From Mesorhizobium sp. (lineage in GTDB: Bacteria; Pseudomonadota; Alphaproteobacteria; Rhizobiales; Rhizobiaceae): a DNA stretch of 64,000 nucleotides. The notes beneath the pieces are model-generated. The model was not told where the DNA came from, did not search any database, and saw only the letters and a list, made by a program, of their open reading frames with translations. Made by a program: the position numbers and the translations under genes. How positions within the stretch are numbered: position 1 is the stretch's first letter; each line of letters opens with the position of its first letter. The stretch lies in assembly GCF_017306545.1 (NCBI RefSeq), contig NZ_JAFKID010000020.1, positions 24,615-88,614 of the forward strand, in the 5' to 3' direction. This document shows positions 52,346 through 61,465 of the stretch, piece by piece.

Positions 52346-52627
52346 TCAGGGCCGCCGCGCCTGGTCGCGCCGGCTTGCGAGCCGCAGCCACGGTGCCGTG
52401 TGGAAAATGCACATCAAAAGGTACATCGGCGTCATGCCGGACAGTTGCATGGCGGCATGCCCCATGCAGGTGTCCATCCGTCCGTCGGCCGCGAAGGTCA
52501 GCAAGGCCATGGCGGCAAAGACGGGAGCGGCGGCGAGGCCGAGCAGGCCGGCTACGTCGCGGCCGGCCATACGGCCGGCATTTCGACCGCCTGGTGCCCG
52601 GTCCTCCGGCTTTCCCGCCGTGCTCAT
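52346..52627 (-). CDS. Small two-helix membrane protein, unknown function
   Basis: A 93-residue protein with a polar, basic N-terminus (about 25 residues), then two hydrophobic segments (about 25-47 and 65-80: LLGLAAAPVFAAMALLTF and MTPMYLLMCIFHTAPWL), and a basic tail. The ATG at 52627 overlaps the DUF899 stop by 4 bases (ATGA), which is strong support for a real, translationally coupled gene. I do not recognise the family. It may anchor or assist the DUF899 protein. Confidence 0.7.
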   Translation of the reverse strand: MSTAGKPEDRAPGGRNAGRMAGRDVAGLLGLAAAPVFAAMALLTFAADGRMDTCMGHAAMQLSGMTPMYLLMCIFHTAPWLRLASRRDQARRP

Positions 52628-53424
52628 CGCGCGCGGCCGTATTCGTCGTGGCGCCGCCACCAGATGCCGGCCTCGTTGCGGCCCTTGGGTGCGCGGTCGA
52701 GCCACTGATACATGCCCCATATGCCGTCGAGGCCGCGGGCATAGGAAGAATAGGTATGATAGACGGCGCCGTCCTCCAGCACGAAGGCGCTGAGGCCCGG
52801 CCGTTCGCGCGTATAGGTCGCGACGTCGGTTCCGGTCGTGGCGGCGATCTGCGCGACGGGGCCTTCGCTGCCCTGCGCCTTCCATTCCTGCACGGTCTTG
52901 CCGGCGAGCGGTTCGATCACGGCCGGCGGCTCGCGGCGATAGTTGTATTCGATGCCGCCCTGGCGCTGCTGCTCTTCGGTGAACCAGATGTTGAAATCGG
53001 CGTTGAAGTCACTGCCGAAGGAGGACACCCAGTCGAAGCGCCATCCCATGCGCTGCCTGTAGGCCTGCAATTTCTCGATAGGCGCACGCGAGACGACCGC
53101 GAAGGCGACGTCGTGGTTTTCCAGGTGGACGACGGAGCCGTCGACGCCGTCAATGATTGCCGAGCAGGAGGGGCAGCCGGCGGTATAGTCCGGGCCGAAC
53201 ATGAAATGGTAGACGAGAAGCTGCGAGCGGCCTTTGAACAGGTCCACAAGCGAGGCGCTGCCTCCGGCCGTGTCGAACCGGTAGTCCTTGTCGATCCGGA
53301 CCCAGGGCAGGGCCTGCCGCTGCCGGGCCAGTTCGTCGCCGCGCTCCGTCAGCGCCTTTTCCTGCGCCAGCAGGTCGAGCCGCGCCGTGCGCCATTCCTC
53401 GCGCGTTCCGATGGTGTGTGCCAT
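52624..53424 (-). CDS. DUF899-family thioredoxin-like protein
   Basis: A 266-residue soluble protein of the DUF899 family. It carries a thioredoxin-like fold with a CPSC motif (YTAGCPSCSAIIDG, about 105-112 region) where thioredoxins have CxxC. The start ATG at 53424 has GAAAGG upstream and begins the conserved TREEWRTARLDLLAQEKALTE segment. It is coupled to a small membrane protein. It diverges from a regulator gene across 101 bases. A redox role is likely from the motif, but no specific function is known to me. Confidence 0.85.
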   Translation of the reverse strand: MAHTIGTREEWRTARLDLLAQEKALTERGDELARQRQALPWVRIDKDYRFDTAGGSASLVDLFKGRSQLLVYHFMFGPDYTAGCPSCSAIIDGVDGSVVHLENHDVAFAVVSRAPIEKLQAYRQRMGWRFDWVSSFGSDFNADFNIWFTEEQQRQGGIEYNYRREPPAVIEPLAGKTVQEWKAQGSEGPVAQIAATTGTDVATYTRERPGLSAFVLEDGAVYHTYSSYARGLDGIWGMYQWLDRAPKGRNEAGIWWRRHDEYGRAR

Positions 53425-53525
53425 GTGTCGTTTCCTTTCGTCTTCGAGACTTGCCGGTTGGCTGTCGTCACGTAGGCTAGGAGGCACGTCGCAAAAGCGC
53501 GAGTAACAAGTTTGACGGGATTTAT

Positions 53526-54746
53526 ATGGACTCGCTGATCACCGCAGCCGCTCACGCGCTGGCCGCCGGCGATCCGCTCGGCGCGTTGAAGAGGGTTGCG
53601 TTGCGCGACGATGCGCCGGCGCTGGCCTTGCGCGGCATCGCCATGGCGCAACTCGGCGATTTCGACCGTGCAAAAAGCCTCCTGCGGCGGGCGGCCCGCG
53701 CTTTCGGTCCGAAAGAGGCGAGGGCGCGCGCCCGTTGCATCGTCGCCGAGGCCGAGATCGCGCTCGTCTCGCGCGACGTCGGCCAGGCGGCCGGCGCGCT
53801 CGATGCGGCGCGGGCAACGCTGGAAGCGCATGGCGACCGGCTCAACGCGGCCCATGCGCGCAATCTCGAGGCGCGGCGCCTGCTGCTGATCGGCCGTCTC
53901 GACGAAGCCGAGCGGACGCTACCCGGCGAGGATGCTGTGCCGCTGCCGCCGGCGCTCAGGACGAGCCGCGACCTTGTCGCCGCAGGGATCGCCATCCGGC
54001 GCCTGCGTGTCGCCACGGCGCGCGCCGCCATCGCCAGTGCGCAGCAGGCGGCGAGGGTCGCCGGCATCCCGGCGCTGACGGCGGAGGTCGAAAGCGCGGC
54101 GCGGCTGCTCGACGCGCCTGCCGCTCGCCTTTTCTCGCGCGACGGAGAACGGCTCCTCCTGCTCGACGACGTGGAGGCGCTGTTCGCCTCCGAAACGCTT
54201 GTCGTCGATGCTTGCCGCAATGCGGTGCGCGCCGCCGGCGCCGTGGTCCCGTTCACCACGCGGCCGGTGCTGTTCGCGCTGGTGCGCGCGCTGGCGCAAG
54301 CGTGGCCGGCCGACGTTTCGCGGCAGACGCTGGTGGCGGCGGCCTTTCGCGGCAAGCATGCGGACGAATCGCATCGCGCCCGGCTCAGGGTGGAGATCGG
54401 GCGGCTCCGCGTCGAACTGCGGGATCTGGCGGACGTGACGGCGACGAAGCGCGGCTTCGCTCTTGCGCCACGCGCCGGCCGTGGCGTCGCCGTGCTGGTT
54501 CCGCCCGTCGAGGAGAGGCATGCGACGCTGGCCGCGCTGCTGGCCGACGGCGAATCCTGGTCGAGTTCCGCGCTGGCGATCGCGCTCGGCGCCAGCGCGC
54601 GGACCGTGCAACGCGCTTTGGAGGAGCTGGCGGCGCAGGGCAAGGTGCAGCCGCTGGGGCACGGCCGGGCGCGGCGGTGGATGAAGCCGGCCGTGCCGGG
54701 ATTCCCGACGCAGTTGTTACTCCCGGCCCCTCTGCCGAACGTCTAG
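53526..54746 (+). CDS. Transcriptional regulator with repeat region and two DNA-binding-like domains
   Basis: A 406-residue soluble protein. Residues about 1-215 are Ala/Arg/Leu-rich helical repeats resembling TPR. About 240-320 look like an OmpR/SARP-type winged helix (SRQTLVAAAFRGKHADESHRARLRVEIGRLRVELRDLADVTATKRGFAL). About 335-385 form a second helix-turn-helix (LAIALGASARTVQRALEELAAQGKV). I infer a transcription regulator, perhaps of the adjacent propeller gene and the divergent DUF899 pair. The ribosome site is weak. The domain readings are by eye. Confidence 0.7.
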   Translation: MDSLITAAAHALAAGDPLGALKRVALRDDAPALALRGIAMAQLGDFDRAKSLLRRAARAFGPKEARARARCIVAEAEIALVSRDVGQAAGALDAARATLEAHGDRLNAAHARNLEARRLLLIGRLDEAERTLPGEDAVPLPPALRTSRDLVAAGIAIRRLRVATARAAIASAQQAARVAGIPALTAEVESAARLLDAPAARLFSRDGERLLLLDDVEALFASETLVVDACRNAVRAAGAVVPFTTRPVLFALVRALAQAWPADVSRQTLVAAAFRGKHADESHRARLRVEIGRLRVELRDLADVTATKRGFALAPRAGRGVAVLVPPVEERHATLAALLADGESWSSSALAIALGASARTVQRALEELAAQGKVQPLGHGRARRWMKPAVPGFPTQLLLPAPLPNV

Positions 54747-54813
54747 ACTGGTCCTGTGAACCGGCAAGGGACCGCCGGCGAAAGGCTCCCCACCTTCGAG
54801 GAAGGATAGACCG

Positions 54814-55515
54814 ATGAAGCAATCGCCAGCCGAAATCATCCGTGAATACGGTCCGTTCCCCGGCATCGATGCCGTGCATGGCGTGACCTTCGACGGCCGT
54901 CATGTCTGGTTCGCCTCCGGCAGCAAGCTCAATGCGCTCGATCCCGAGAGCGGGGATATCGTGTTTTCGATCGACGTTCCCGCGCATGCCGGCACCGCCT
55001 TCGACGGCCGGCACCTCTACCAGCTTGCCGAGGATCGCATCCAGAAGGTGGACCCCGCGACGAGCGCGGTCCTTGCCACGATACCGGCGCCCGGCGGCGG
55101 CGGCGATTCCGGCCTTGCCTGGGCCGAGGGCTCGCTCTGGGTCGGTCATTACCGCGACCGCAAGATCCATCAGGTCGATCCCGAAACCGGAGCCGTGCTG
55201 CGCACGATCGAATCCAGGCATTTCGTTACCGGCGTCACCTGGATCGACGGCGAGCTCTGGCATGCCAACTGGGAGGGCGACGACAGCGAATTGCTGCATA
55301 TCGACCCGGCTACGGGCCAGGTTCTGGAACGGCTGGAGATGCCGGACGGCACAGGCATATCGGGGCTGGAAGCCGGCGGCGACCGGTTCTTCTGCGGCGG
55401 CGGCAGCAGCGGCAAGGTGCGCGTCGTGCGCCGGCCGGTGCGGAGCGAATCGGCCCGCAGCGCTCCGGTAGCGTCTGCCGGTGCGGGAAGACAAAGGCTT
55501 CGCGCGAAAGTTTGA
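54814..55515 (+). CDS. Beta-propeller protein (glutamine cyclotransferase/PQQ-repeat-like)
   Basis: A 233-residue protein built of repeated blades of about 40 residues with recurring W(F/V)..S/G..L..LDP..G pattern (VWFASGSKLNALDPESG, LYQLAEDRIQKVDPATS, LWVGHYRDRKIHQVDPETG, LWHANWEGDDSELLHIDPATG). There is no signal peptide, so it is cytoplasmic as read. The ATG has AGGAAGGA 7 bases upstream and follows the regulator by 67 bases. The last 25 residues are basic and low-complexity. Its function is not known; streptogramin-lyase-like and glutamine-cyclotransferase-like folds share this look. Confidence 0.78.
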   Translation: MKQSPAEIIREYGPFPGIDAVHGVTFDGRHVWFASGSKLNALDPESGDIVFSIDVPAHAGTAFDGRHLYQLAEDRIQKVDPATSAVLATIPAPGGGGDSGLAWAEGSLWVGHYRDRKIHQVDPETGAVLRTIESRHFVTGVTWIDGELWHANWEGDDSELLHIDPATGQVLERLEMPDGTGISGLEAGGDRFFCGGGSSGKVRVVRRPVRSESARSAPVASAGAGRQRLRAKV

Positions 55516-55857
55516 TCGGCTTTCCTGTGCTTCGATCGATCTCCGGACGGGCTGGAAAATCTGTTTCGGAGCGCAGTATCATTCGGCGTCAGTTCGAAGC
55601 GTCGTCGCAAAAATCTTGCGAAGTCAGCGGCATATGCCTGGGCGGTTAACCTAAAAACGTCGAGTTCGCCGAATGCTTTTGACTCTATGTATATTGACGT
55701 ATATCTGTATCTGGAGGGCAACACCTGGGCATCAAAAGCAATGAAGACTTGTGTGGGTGTGCCGACGTAAATATGGATTGGTAACAAGAGGCTTGATATA
55801 AGCATATCAAGTCGAAAAGTCGGTTTGGGGCCGGCTGTTATCGTTTCAGGGTGGGCT
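55516..55857 (+). promoter_or_regulatory. AT-rich control region of the type I secretion operon
   Basis: These 342 bases are much more AT-rich than their surroundings and contain no gene I can support. GTATAT occurs at 55689-55694 and 55699-55704 (10 bp apart), with GTAT again at 55707-55710. A strong palindrome lies at 55792-55811. The promoter of the tolC-like operon must be here. Confidence 0.65.
55792..55811. promoter_or_regulatory. 20-bp palindrome before the TolC-like gene
   Basis: CTTGATAT-AAGC-ATATCAAG has perfect 8-bp arms and lies 46 bases before the start codon. The arm spacing does not fit an FNR box (8 bases between TTGAT and ATCAA instead of 4). The inner GATAT/ATATC halves recur in front of the adhesin gene. 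Confidence 0.55.
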
Positions 55858-57306
55858 ATGAAATTCTCGAAGCATTTGCGGCGCGCTGCGACGACCGCGC
55901 TGCCTGTCATGGCCTTGTGCTGGCCGCAGACCGGTTGGGCATTGTCCATCAAGGATGCTGTCGCCTCGGCGCTCAAGACCAATCCAGAGGTCGGGCAGGC
56001 GATCGAGAATCGCGAAGCCATCGAGTTCGAGATGGAGCAGGCGCGGGGACTATATCTGCCCAGTGTCGATCTGGAAGCGTCTGCTGGCGTCCGGCGCCTC
56101 GACAGCCCGTCGAGACGAGCGCTGAGCATCGAAGACAACAATCTGAACAATGCCGACGTCAGCCTTACCGTCACCCAGAAGCTGTTCGATTCGGGTGCGC
56201 GGCGGGCTGAGGTCGATCGTCAGGCCGCGCGTATCGACGGCGCTTCCTTCCGCGTGCTCGAGCGCTCGCAACTGATCGCGCTCGCAGCGGTGCAGGATTA
56301 TCTGGAATACATGCTTCAGTCGCGCGTCGTCAGCGATACGGCGGAGAACGTCCGCTTCCACCAGTCGATCCTTGGCGAAATCGGCGCGGGTATCGAAGGC
56401 GGGGCGCTCAACGAGGCCGACCGCCAGCAGGCGCAGGAACGGCTGTTCGCGGCGAAGGCGCGCAACACGCAGGCCGTTGGCGACCTCGAAGAAGCCAAGA
56501 TCCGCTTCTATAAAACCGTCGGGTTGCCGCTGACGAATCCGGTCATGCCGAAGTCGCTGGCGTCGGCCCTGCCCAGGACGCTTGAGACGGCGATCGACAT
56601 GGCGCGGAGCGCCAGCCCCAGCATCAAGGCGGCCAACGGTGATGTCGATGCCGCATCGGCCGACATCAGGGCGGCGCGGTCCAAGTATGGCCCCGAAGTA
56701 TTGGCTGAGGCTGTCGCGCGCAGCGGCAGCAACGTCGACGGTGACGAAGGGTCGACCAACGATCTCCAGGCGATGCTCGTGCTGCGATGGAACCTGTATC
56801 GCGGCGGCATCGACCGCGCGCATGAGCAGGAGACGATCCGTCGCGCCAGCGAGCAGCGGCTGAAGCTGCATCAGGTCTACAACGAAATCGAGGAGACGGT
56901 CCGGACCTCCTGGGATCGCCGGTTCCGTCAGGCCGACCTGGCCAAGACCTTGCGGGCGCAATCCGCCACCAACAACAAGCTGGTGAATTCCTATCGCGAG
57001 CAGTTCAAGGTCGGGCAGCGTTCGCTGCTCGATGTGCTGGACGCGCAGAACACGCGCTTCAACACCAAGATCCTGGCCGATACGTCCGTTTTCGCCTCGC
57101 TTCTTGCCGAATACAAGCTTCTGGCGACGACGGGCCAGCTTCTTGCCGCGCTCGGCGTATCCGCGCCGGAGCAGGCCGACGGTTATGCCCGTGCCGAATT
57201 CAACACGCCCTCGTCTCCGGAGGGAGACGATTATGCGCGACTGCCGTCCCGGCAGACGAATGACCTCCCGCTTGATCTGCTGGCTCCAATTCGAAAGACG
57301 AAATAA
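55858..57306 (+). CDS. TolC-family outer-membrane protein of the type I secretion system
   Basis: A 482-residue outer-membrane efflux channel. A signal peptide (about 1-28, ending near GWA) is followed by LSIKDAVASALKTNPEVGQAIENREA, the usual TolC opening, and two long-helix repeats. EQFKVGQRSLLDVLDAQNTRF near residue 382 is the conserved second-repeat motif. It resembles LapE/AggA channels that export large adhesins. The ATG at 55858 begins the signal peptide. It is followed after 14 bases by the exporter ATPase gene. Confidence 0.92.
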   Translation: MKFSKHLRRAATTALPVMALCWPQTGWALSIKDAVASALKTNPEVGQAIENREAIEFEMEQARGLYLPSVDLEASAGVRRLDSPSRRALSIEDNNLNNADVSLTVTQKLFDSGARRAEVDRQAARIDGASFRVLERSQLIALAAVQDYLEYMLQSRVVSDTAENVRFHQSILGEIGAGIEGGALNEADRQQAQERLFAAKARNTQAVGDLEEAKIRFYKTVGLPLTNPVMPKSLASALPRTLETAIDMARSASPSIKAANGDVDAASADIRAARSKYGPEVLAEAVARSGSNVDGDEGSTNDLQAMLVLRWNLYRGGIDRAHEQETIRRASEQRLKLHQVYNEIEETVRTSWDRRFRQADLAKTLRAQSATNNKLVNSYREQFKVGQRSLLDVLDAQNTRFNTKILADTSVFASLLAEYKLLATTGQLLAALGVSAPEQADGYARAEFNTPSSPEGDDYARLPSRQTNDLPLDLLAPIRKTK

Positions 57307-57320
57307 AACGGAGCGGGGCC

Positions 57321-59522
57321 GTGAACCAGCAGAGCCAGATCGACTCCCAGGCGGAGGTCTTTAAGGCTTGCTTCAGTATGGTTGCTTCGGCGCTCGGCCG
57401 GCCCAGCGCCGAGACTGTGCTGTTTTCCGGCGTGCCGCTTGATGCCGGAGCGGTGGATTTCGAAGACATCGAACGCGTTTCGAGCCGCATCGGCCTCGAT
57501 GCCCGGCGATTTTCGCGAGCTGACCTGGCAGCCGGCCGGGTGGAGTTTCCGGCAATCGTGTTCGCGCTCGATCGGCCGCCGGTGGCACTTCTTGCCGAGA
57601 TCGATGGCGATCGGTTCGAGGCCGGCGGCGCGCGCGGCCGCACGGAGATGCAACTGGACGATGTGCTTGCGTCGGCCATTACAATGGTCGTCGGCTTTTC
57701 GCTGATCTACGTCAATACCGCCGAGGACGCGCGGGTCGGCACGGCGGCCGTAATAGAACAGCGTCATTGGCTGGGCGGCACGCTGGCGCCGTTCTGGCGT
57801 TCGTATCTGCGGGTAGCGCTGGCGGCGTGCTTCATCAACCTGATCGCCATTGCCTCGCCGCTGTTCACGATGAACGTCTACGACCGCATCCTGCCCAACA
57901 AGGCGGTTTCCTCGCTGTGGGTGCTGGCGCTGGGCGTGGCGCTGGCGATGCTGTTCGACCTTCTCTTGAAGACTGCCCGCGCTTCCCTGATCGACTATGC
58001 CGGACGAAACGCGGACCTGCGCATTTCCTACCTGCTGTTCGAGAAGGTGCTGAATTCTTCGCTCGCGTCGAGGCCGCTGTCCACCGGTGAATACGCCAAT
58101 CGCGTCACCCAATACGAGTTCGTGCGCGAGTTTTTTACTTCGAACACCATCAGCGTTCTCATCGATACGTTCTTTATCTTCATCTTCCTTCTGGTCATCT
58201 ACATCATCGGCGGCTGGCTGGTGATCGTGCCGGCGGTCGCGTTCGTCGTCGCCATCGTCATCGGACTGGTGGCGCAGAACCGCATCGGCAAGCGCATCGC
58301 CATGGCGATGAACGAATCCTCGGAGCGGCAGGCGCTGCTTGTCGAATCGATTTCCGTGCTGGAAACGGTCAAGTCGCTGCGTGCGGAAAGCCACCTGCTG
58401 CGCAAGTGGCGCGAGCTTTCGCGCAACGCGGCCCGCACCTCCGAAGAGATCAAGGAACTGTCGGCCGCGGCGGCCAACATGACGCAGTTCGTCCAGCAAC
58501 TGGTAACGGTAGCGCTGATCGTGTGCGGCGCCTATGCCTTTGCCGACGGCAGCATCACGACGGGTGCCATCATCGCGGTGGTCATGCTGTCCTCGCGCGG
58601 CGTGGCGCCGCTCAGCCAAATCGCGCTGACGTTGGCGCGGCTGCATCAGGCGCTGCTGTCGTTGCGGATTCTCAACGGCATCATGACGCAGCCGGAGGAC
58701 CAGCCCCATACGGTCGGCTTCGTCAACCGCGCGATCCGCACCGGCTCTGTCGCCTTCAAGGACGTCACCTTCATCTACCCCGGTTCGGAAGCCAAGGTGC
58801 TGAACGGGCTGAACTTCGCCATTCGTTCGGGCGAACGGGTCGGCATCATCGGCAAGATCGGCTCAGGCAAGACCACCATCGGTCGCCTCCTTTCCCGCCT
58901 CTATCCCGCCAACGGCGGCGACATCCTGCTGGACGGGATCGATATCCGCCAGTACCACATTTCCGAGGTGCGCTCCGCTGTCGGCGTCGCCGGCCAGAGC
59001 GGCGATCTGTTCTCCGGCACCGTCAAGGACAACCTCCTGATGGCGAAGCCAGACGCGACGGACGAGGAATTGCTGGACGCGGCGCGCCGCAGCGGCATCG
59101 ACGAATTCGTCTCCCGCCATCCGCGCGGCTACGACATGAGCGTCGGCGAGCGCGGCTCCAACCTGTCCGGCGGGCAAAAGCAGGCGGTGGCCGTCGCCAG
59201 GATTCTGCTGTCCAAGCCCAAGCTGATCTTCCTCGATGAGCCGTCCGGTTCGATGGACCTCGCGTCGGAGCGGCTTCTCATCCGCAATCTGTCGGAGGCG
59301 ATCGACCGCGACGTGACCCTGGTCATTTCCACGCACCGGTTCAGCATGCTGGAACTCGTCGACCGGCTGATCGTCATCGATCAGGGGCGGGTGGTGGCCG
59401 ATGGGCCGAAGGCGCAGGTGCTTGCCGCGCTTGCCAATCCGCAGCAGGCGCCGCGCGAGCCGCTTCGCTCCGCCCCGGAAGTCGCGCCGGCGAGGCCGTC
59501 CGCTCCGGCCGGCGTATCCTGA
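57321..59522 (+). CDS. Type I secretion ABC transporter (LapB-like permease/ATPase)
   Basis: A 733-residue exporter. Residues 1-130 form a degenerate C39-like domain without the catalytic Cys/His motif. About 165-430 are the membrane domain. About 475-700 are the ATPase with Walker A GKIGSGKTT (511-519), signature LSGGQKQAVAVAR and Walker B LIFLDEPSGSMD. A Pro/Ala-rich tail follows. The absence of a working C39 peptidase fits substrates that keep their N-terminus, as with LapA-type adhesins. It works with the TolC and HlyD proteins encoded beside it. Confidence 0.94.
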   Translation: MNQQSQIDSQAEVFKACFSMVASALGRPSAETVLFSGVPLDAGAVDFEDIERVSSRIGLDARRFSRADLAAGRVEFPAIVFALDRPPVALLAEIDGDRFEAGGARGRTEMQLDDVLASAITMVVGFSLIYVNTAEDARVGTAAVIEQRHWLGGTLAPFWRSYLRVALAACFINLIAIASPLFTMNVYDRILPNKAVSSLWVLALGVALAMLFDLLLKTARASLIDYAGRNADLRISYLLFEKVLNSSLASRPLSTGEYANRVTQYEFVREFFTSNTISVLIDTFFIFIFLLVIYIIGGWLVIVPAVAFVVAIVIGLVAQNRIGKRIAMAMNESSERQALLVESISVLETVKSLRAESHLLRKWRELSRNAARTSEEIKELSAAAANMTQFVQQLVTVALIVCGAYAFADGSITTGAIIAVVMLSSRGVAPLSQIALTLARLHQALLSLRILNGIMTQPEDQPHTVGFVNRAIRTGSVAFKDVTFIYPGSEAKVLNGLNFAIRSGERVGIIGKIGSGKTTIGRLLSRLYPANGGDILLDGIDIRQYHISEVRSAVGVAGQSGDLFSGTVKDNLLMAKPDATDEELLDAARRSGIDEFVSRHPRGYDMSVGERGSNLSGGQKQAVAVARILLSKPKLIFLDEPSGSMDLASERLLIRNLSEAIDRDVTLVISTHRFSMLELVDRLIVIDQGRVVADGPKAQVLAALANPQQAPREPLRSAPEVAPARPSAPAGVS

Positions 59523-59534
59523 TCCGGCGCCGCC

Positions 59535-60824
59535 ATGAGCAGACGCATCGACAGACCACCGATCCTGGCCAATGCGGTCATTGCCATTGTCTGCGCCCTG
59601 ATCGTTTCAGCCGTGACCTGGGCCTCCTATGCCGAGGTCGACGAGGTCGCGCGCGGCGAAGGCAAGGTCATCCCCGCCTCGAAGACCCAGGTCGTGCAGG
59701 CGTCGGAACCCGGCGTGGTGCAGGAAATCGCGGTCAAGGTCGGGCAGACGGTGCATCGGGGCGACCTCATTGCCAGCCTCGACAACACCACCAATTCATC
59801 GTCGCTGGGTGAGGTGGAAGCCAAGGTTCGCGCCTTGCAGGCCAGGGCGAGCCGCTTGAGGCAGGAGCAGGCCAGCCGATTCGACGAGGCGTTTGCCTGT
59901 CCCGAGGCTGTGTTGGAGAAAGCGCCGGAGGTCTGCAAAAACGAGGAAAACCTGCTCGTCGCCCGCAAGGAAAATTATCAGAACGATATCCAGGTGGCCA
60001 GGGCGAGGCTGGTGCAGCGACAGAACGAGCTTGGCGAATCGCAAGCCGATTTGGCGCGCCTGTCCGAAAATCTCGAAATGAACGCCAAACAGCTCGATCT
60101 CGTTTCGGGCATGGTCAAGCGCGGGCTGATGGCGCAGACCGAACTGATTCGTGTGCAGACGGAAAAGACCGACATCGTCGGCCGCATCGAGGTCGGCAAG
60201 GAAACCATCGAAAAGCTGAAGGGCGCTGTCAGCGAAGCCGAACTTCAGGTCCGCGAGGTGCCGTTGAAGATGCAGCAGGAAGCGCTGAGCGACCTGACGC
60301 AGACGCTTGCCGACCTTTCCGTCGCCGAAGAGACGATGCGCGGCGCCAGCGACCGGCTGAAACGCACCGAGATCCATTCTCCGGTCGACGGCATCATCAA
60401 CACGCTGGAGGTCAACACGATCGGCTCCTTCGTCCAACCCGGCGCGCCGATCGCCGAAGTGGTGCCGACGACGGAAACCCTGCTTGTGGAAGCGCGCGTC
60501 TCGCCCAAGGACGTCGCCTTCATCCAGAGCGGGCAACCGGCGCTGATCAAGATCACCGCCTATGATTTTTCCATTTTCGGCGGCATTCCGGGCAAGGTCG
60601 CCAACGTATCGGCGGACAGCCTCGTCGACAGCACGACCGGACAGCCCTACTATCAGGTGCGGGTGACGACGGATCACGCCAGCCTGCTCAGCAAGGGCAA
60701 GTCGTATGCCATAAAGCCGGGCATGGTCTGCTCGGTCGACATCATGACCGGCCGCAAGACGATCCTCCACTACCTGCTGAAGCCTCTGAACAAGGCGCGC
60801 GACGAGGCGCTGCATGAACGCTGA
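59535..60824 (+). CDS. HlyD-family membrane-fusion protein (LapC-like)
   Basis: A 429-residue periplasmic adaptor with one N-terminal membrane helix (about 12-32). A lipoyl/barrel-sandwich half (EVARGEGKVIPASKTQVVQASEPGVVQEIAVKVGQTVHRGDLI) is followed by a long coiled coil (about 95-275) and a C-terminal beta-barrel with the HlyD pattern RTEIHSPVDGIINTLEVNTIGSFVQPGAPIAEVVP. It links the inner-membrane ABC protein to the outer-membrane channel. Its end overlaps the next gene by 11 bases. Confidence 0.94.
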   Translation: MSRRIDRPPILANAVIAIVCALIVSAVTWASYAEVDEVARGEGKVIPASKTQVVQASEPGVVQEIAVKVGQTVHRGDLIASLDNTTNSSSLGEVEAKVRALQARASRLRQEQASRFDEAFACPEAVLEKAPEVCKNEENLLVARKENYQNDIQVARARLVQRQNELGESQADLARLSENLEMNAKQLDLVSGMVKRGLMAQTELIRVQTEKTDIVGRIEVGKETIEKLKGAVSEAELQVREVPLKMQQEALSDLTQTLADLSVAEETMRGASDRLKRTEIHSPVDGIINTLEVNTIGSFVQPGAPIAEVVPTTETLLVEARVSPKDVAFIQSGQPALIKITAYDFSIFGGIPGKVANVSADSLVDSTTGQPYYQVRVTTDHASLLSKGKSYAIKPGMVCSVDIMTGRKTILHYLLKPLNKARDEALHER

Positions 60825-61437
60825 GGAAACGGCATCTTGGACGTTGGAGCGGGTCGACGACGAACTGGCGAAGCCGGAATTCCGGGTGGTCGCCAAGGGC
60901 GCCAGCAAGCGCGGCATCCGGCTTGAGCGGGTGTTCTGGCAAACGCTGAAGGCGATGGCCCAGCGCAAGAAGACCACCATGGGCAGCCTGGTGGAAATGA
61001 TGGTCGAAGCGTCGCCGGATCACCAAAACCTGGCCTCGATGATTCGCGTGAACTGCCTTCTGTGGATCGACCAGCGCCTGTCGTCGCTGGAGATTCTGAC
61101 GGCCGGCTCGACGGTCAATTCTATTCTGTCGGCCGTGCCGTCTCCGGCTTTCGCGCTCGGCGCCAACAAAAAGATCGTCGCCGTCAATGCCGCGTTCCAG
61201 GCGCTGATCCGCCGCCAGTTTCCGACGCTCGGCCCCGATCAGGACAAGCTGGACCTGAAGCTGACGCTCGACGTCAACGTCACCGATCTTTTGGCGAGGC
61301 TGGAAGCCAACGGCAATACCGTCACGATGACGGGGTTCGCGATCGGCGTGGGGGAGCGTCGCTTCCGCCGCCAGATCAACGCCATCAAGGCGCCCACCGG
61401 CGATGCCGATGTCGTTTTGGCCTTCGTCGTCGGGTGA
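60814..61437 (+). CDS. Ribbon-helix-helix (RHH_4-like) protein with a C-terminal PAS-like domain
   Basis: A 207-residue cytoplasmic protein. Residues about 24-88 match the RHH_4 pattern (RLERVFWQTLKAMAQRKKTTMGSLVEMMVEA, then ASMIRVNCLLWI). About 98-205 look like a PAS domain start and core (ILSAVPSPAFALGANKKIVAVNAAFQALIRRQF). It would bind DNA and sense a signal, or act as a small switch for the exporter. The ATG at 60814 lies inside the HlyD gene, so the two are translationally coupled. It is not a standard member of Lap operons. The function is inferred only. Confidence 0.75.
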   Translation: MNAEETASWTLERVDDELAKPEFRVVAKGASKRGIRLERVFWQTLKAMAQRKKTTMGSLVEMMVEASPDHQNLASMIRVNCLLWIDQRLSSLEILTAGSTVNSILSAVPSPAFALGANKKIVAVNAAFQALIRRQFPTLGPDQDKLDLKLTLDVNVTDLLARLEANGNTVTMTGFAIGVGERRFRRQINAIKAPTGDADVVLAFVVG

Positions 61438-61465
61438 AGTGACAGGCGGCCGGCCGTATGGCCCT

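Noticed and set aside
55792-55811. Palindrome with TTGAT...ATCAA read as an FNR box
   Set aside because: The spacing between TTGAT and ATCAA is 8 bases, not 4, so it does not fit FNR or NnrR. It is kept only as an unassigned dyad.
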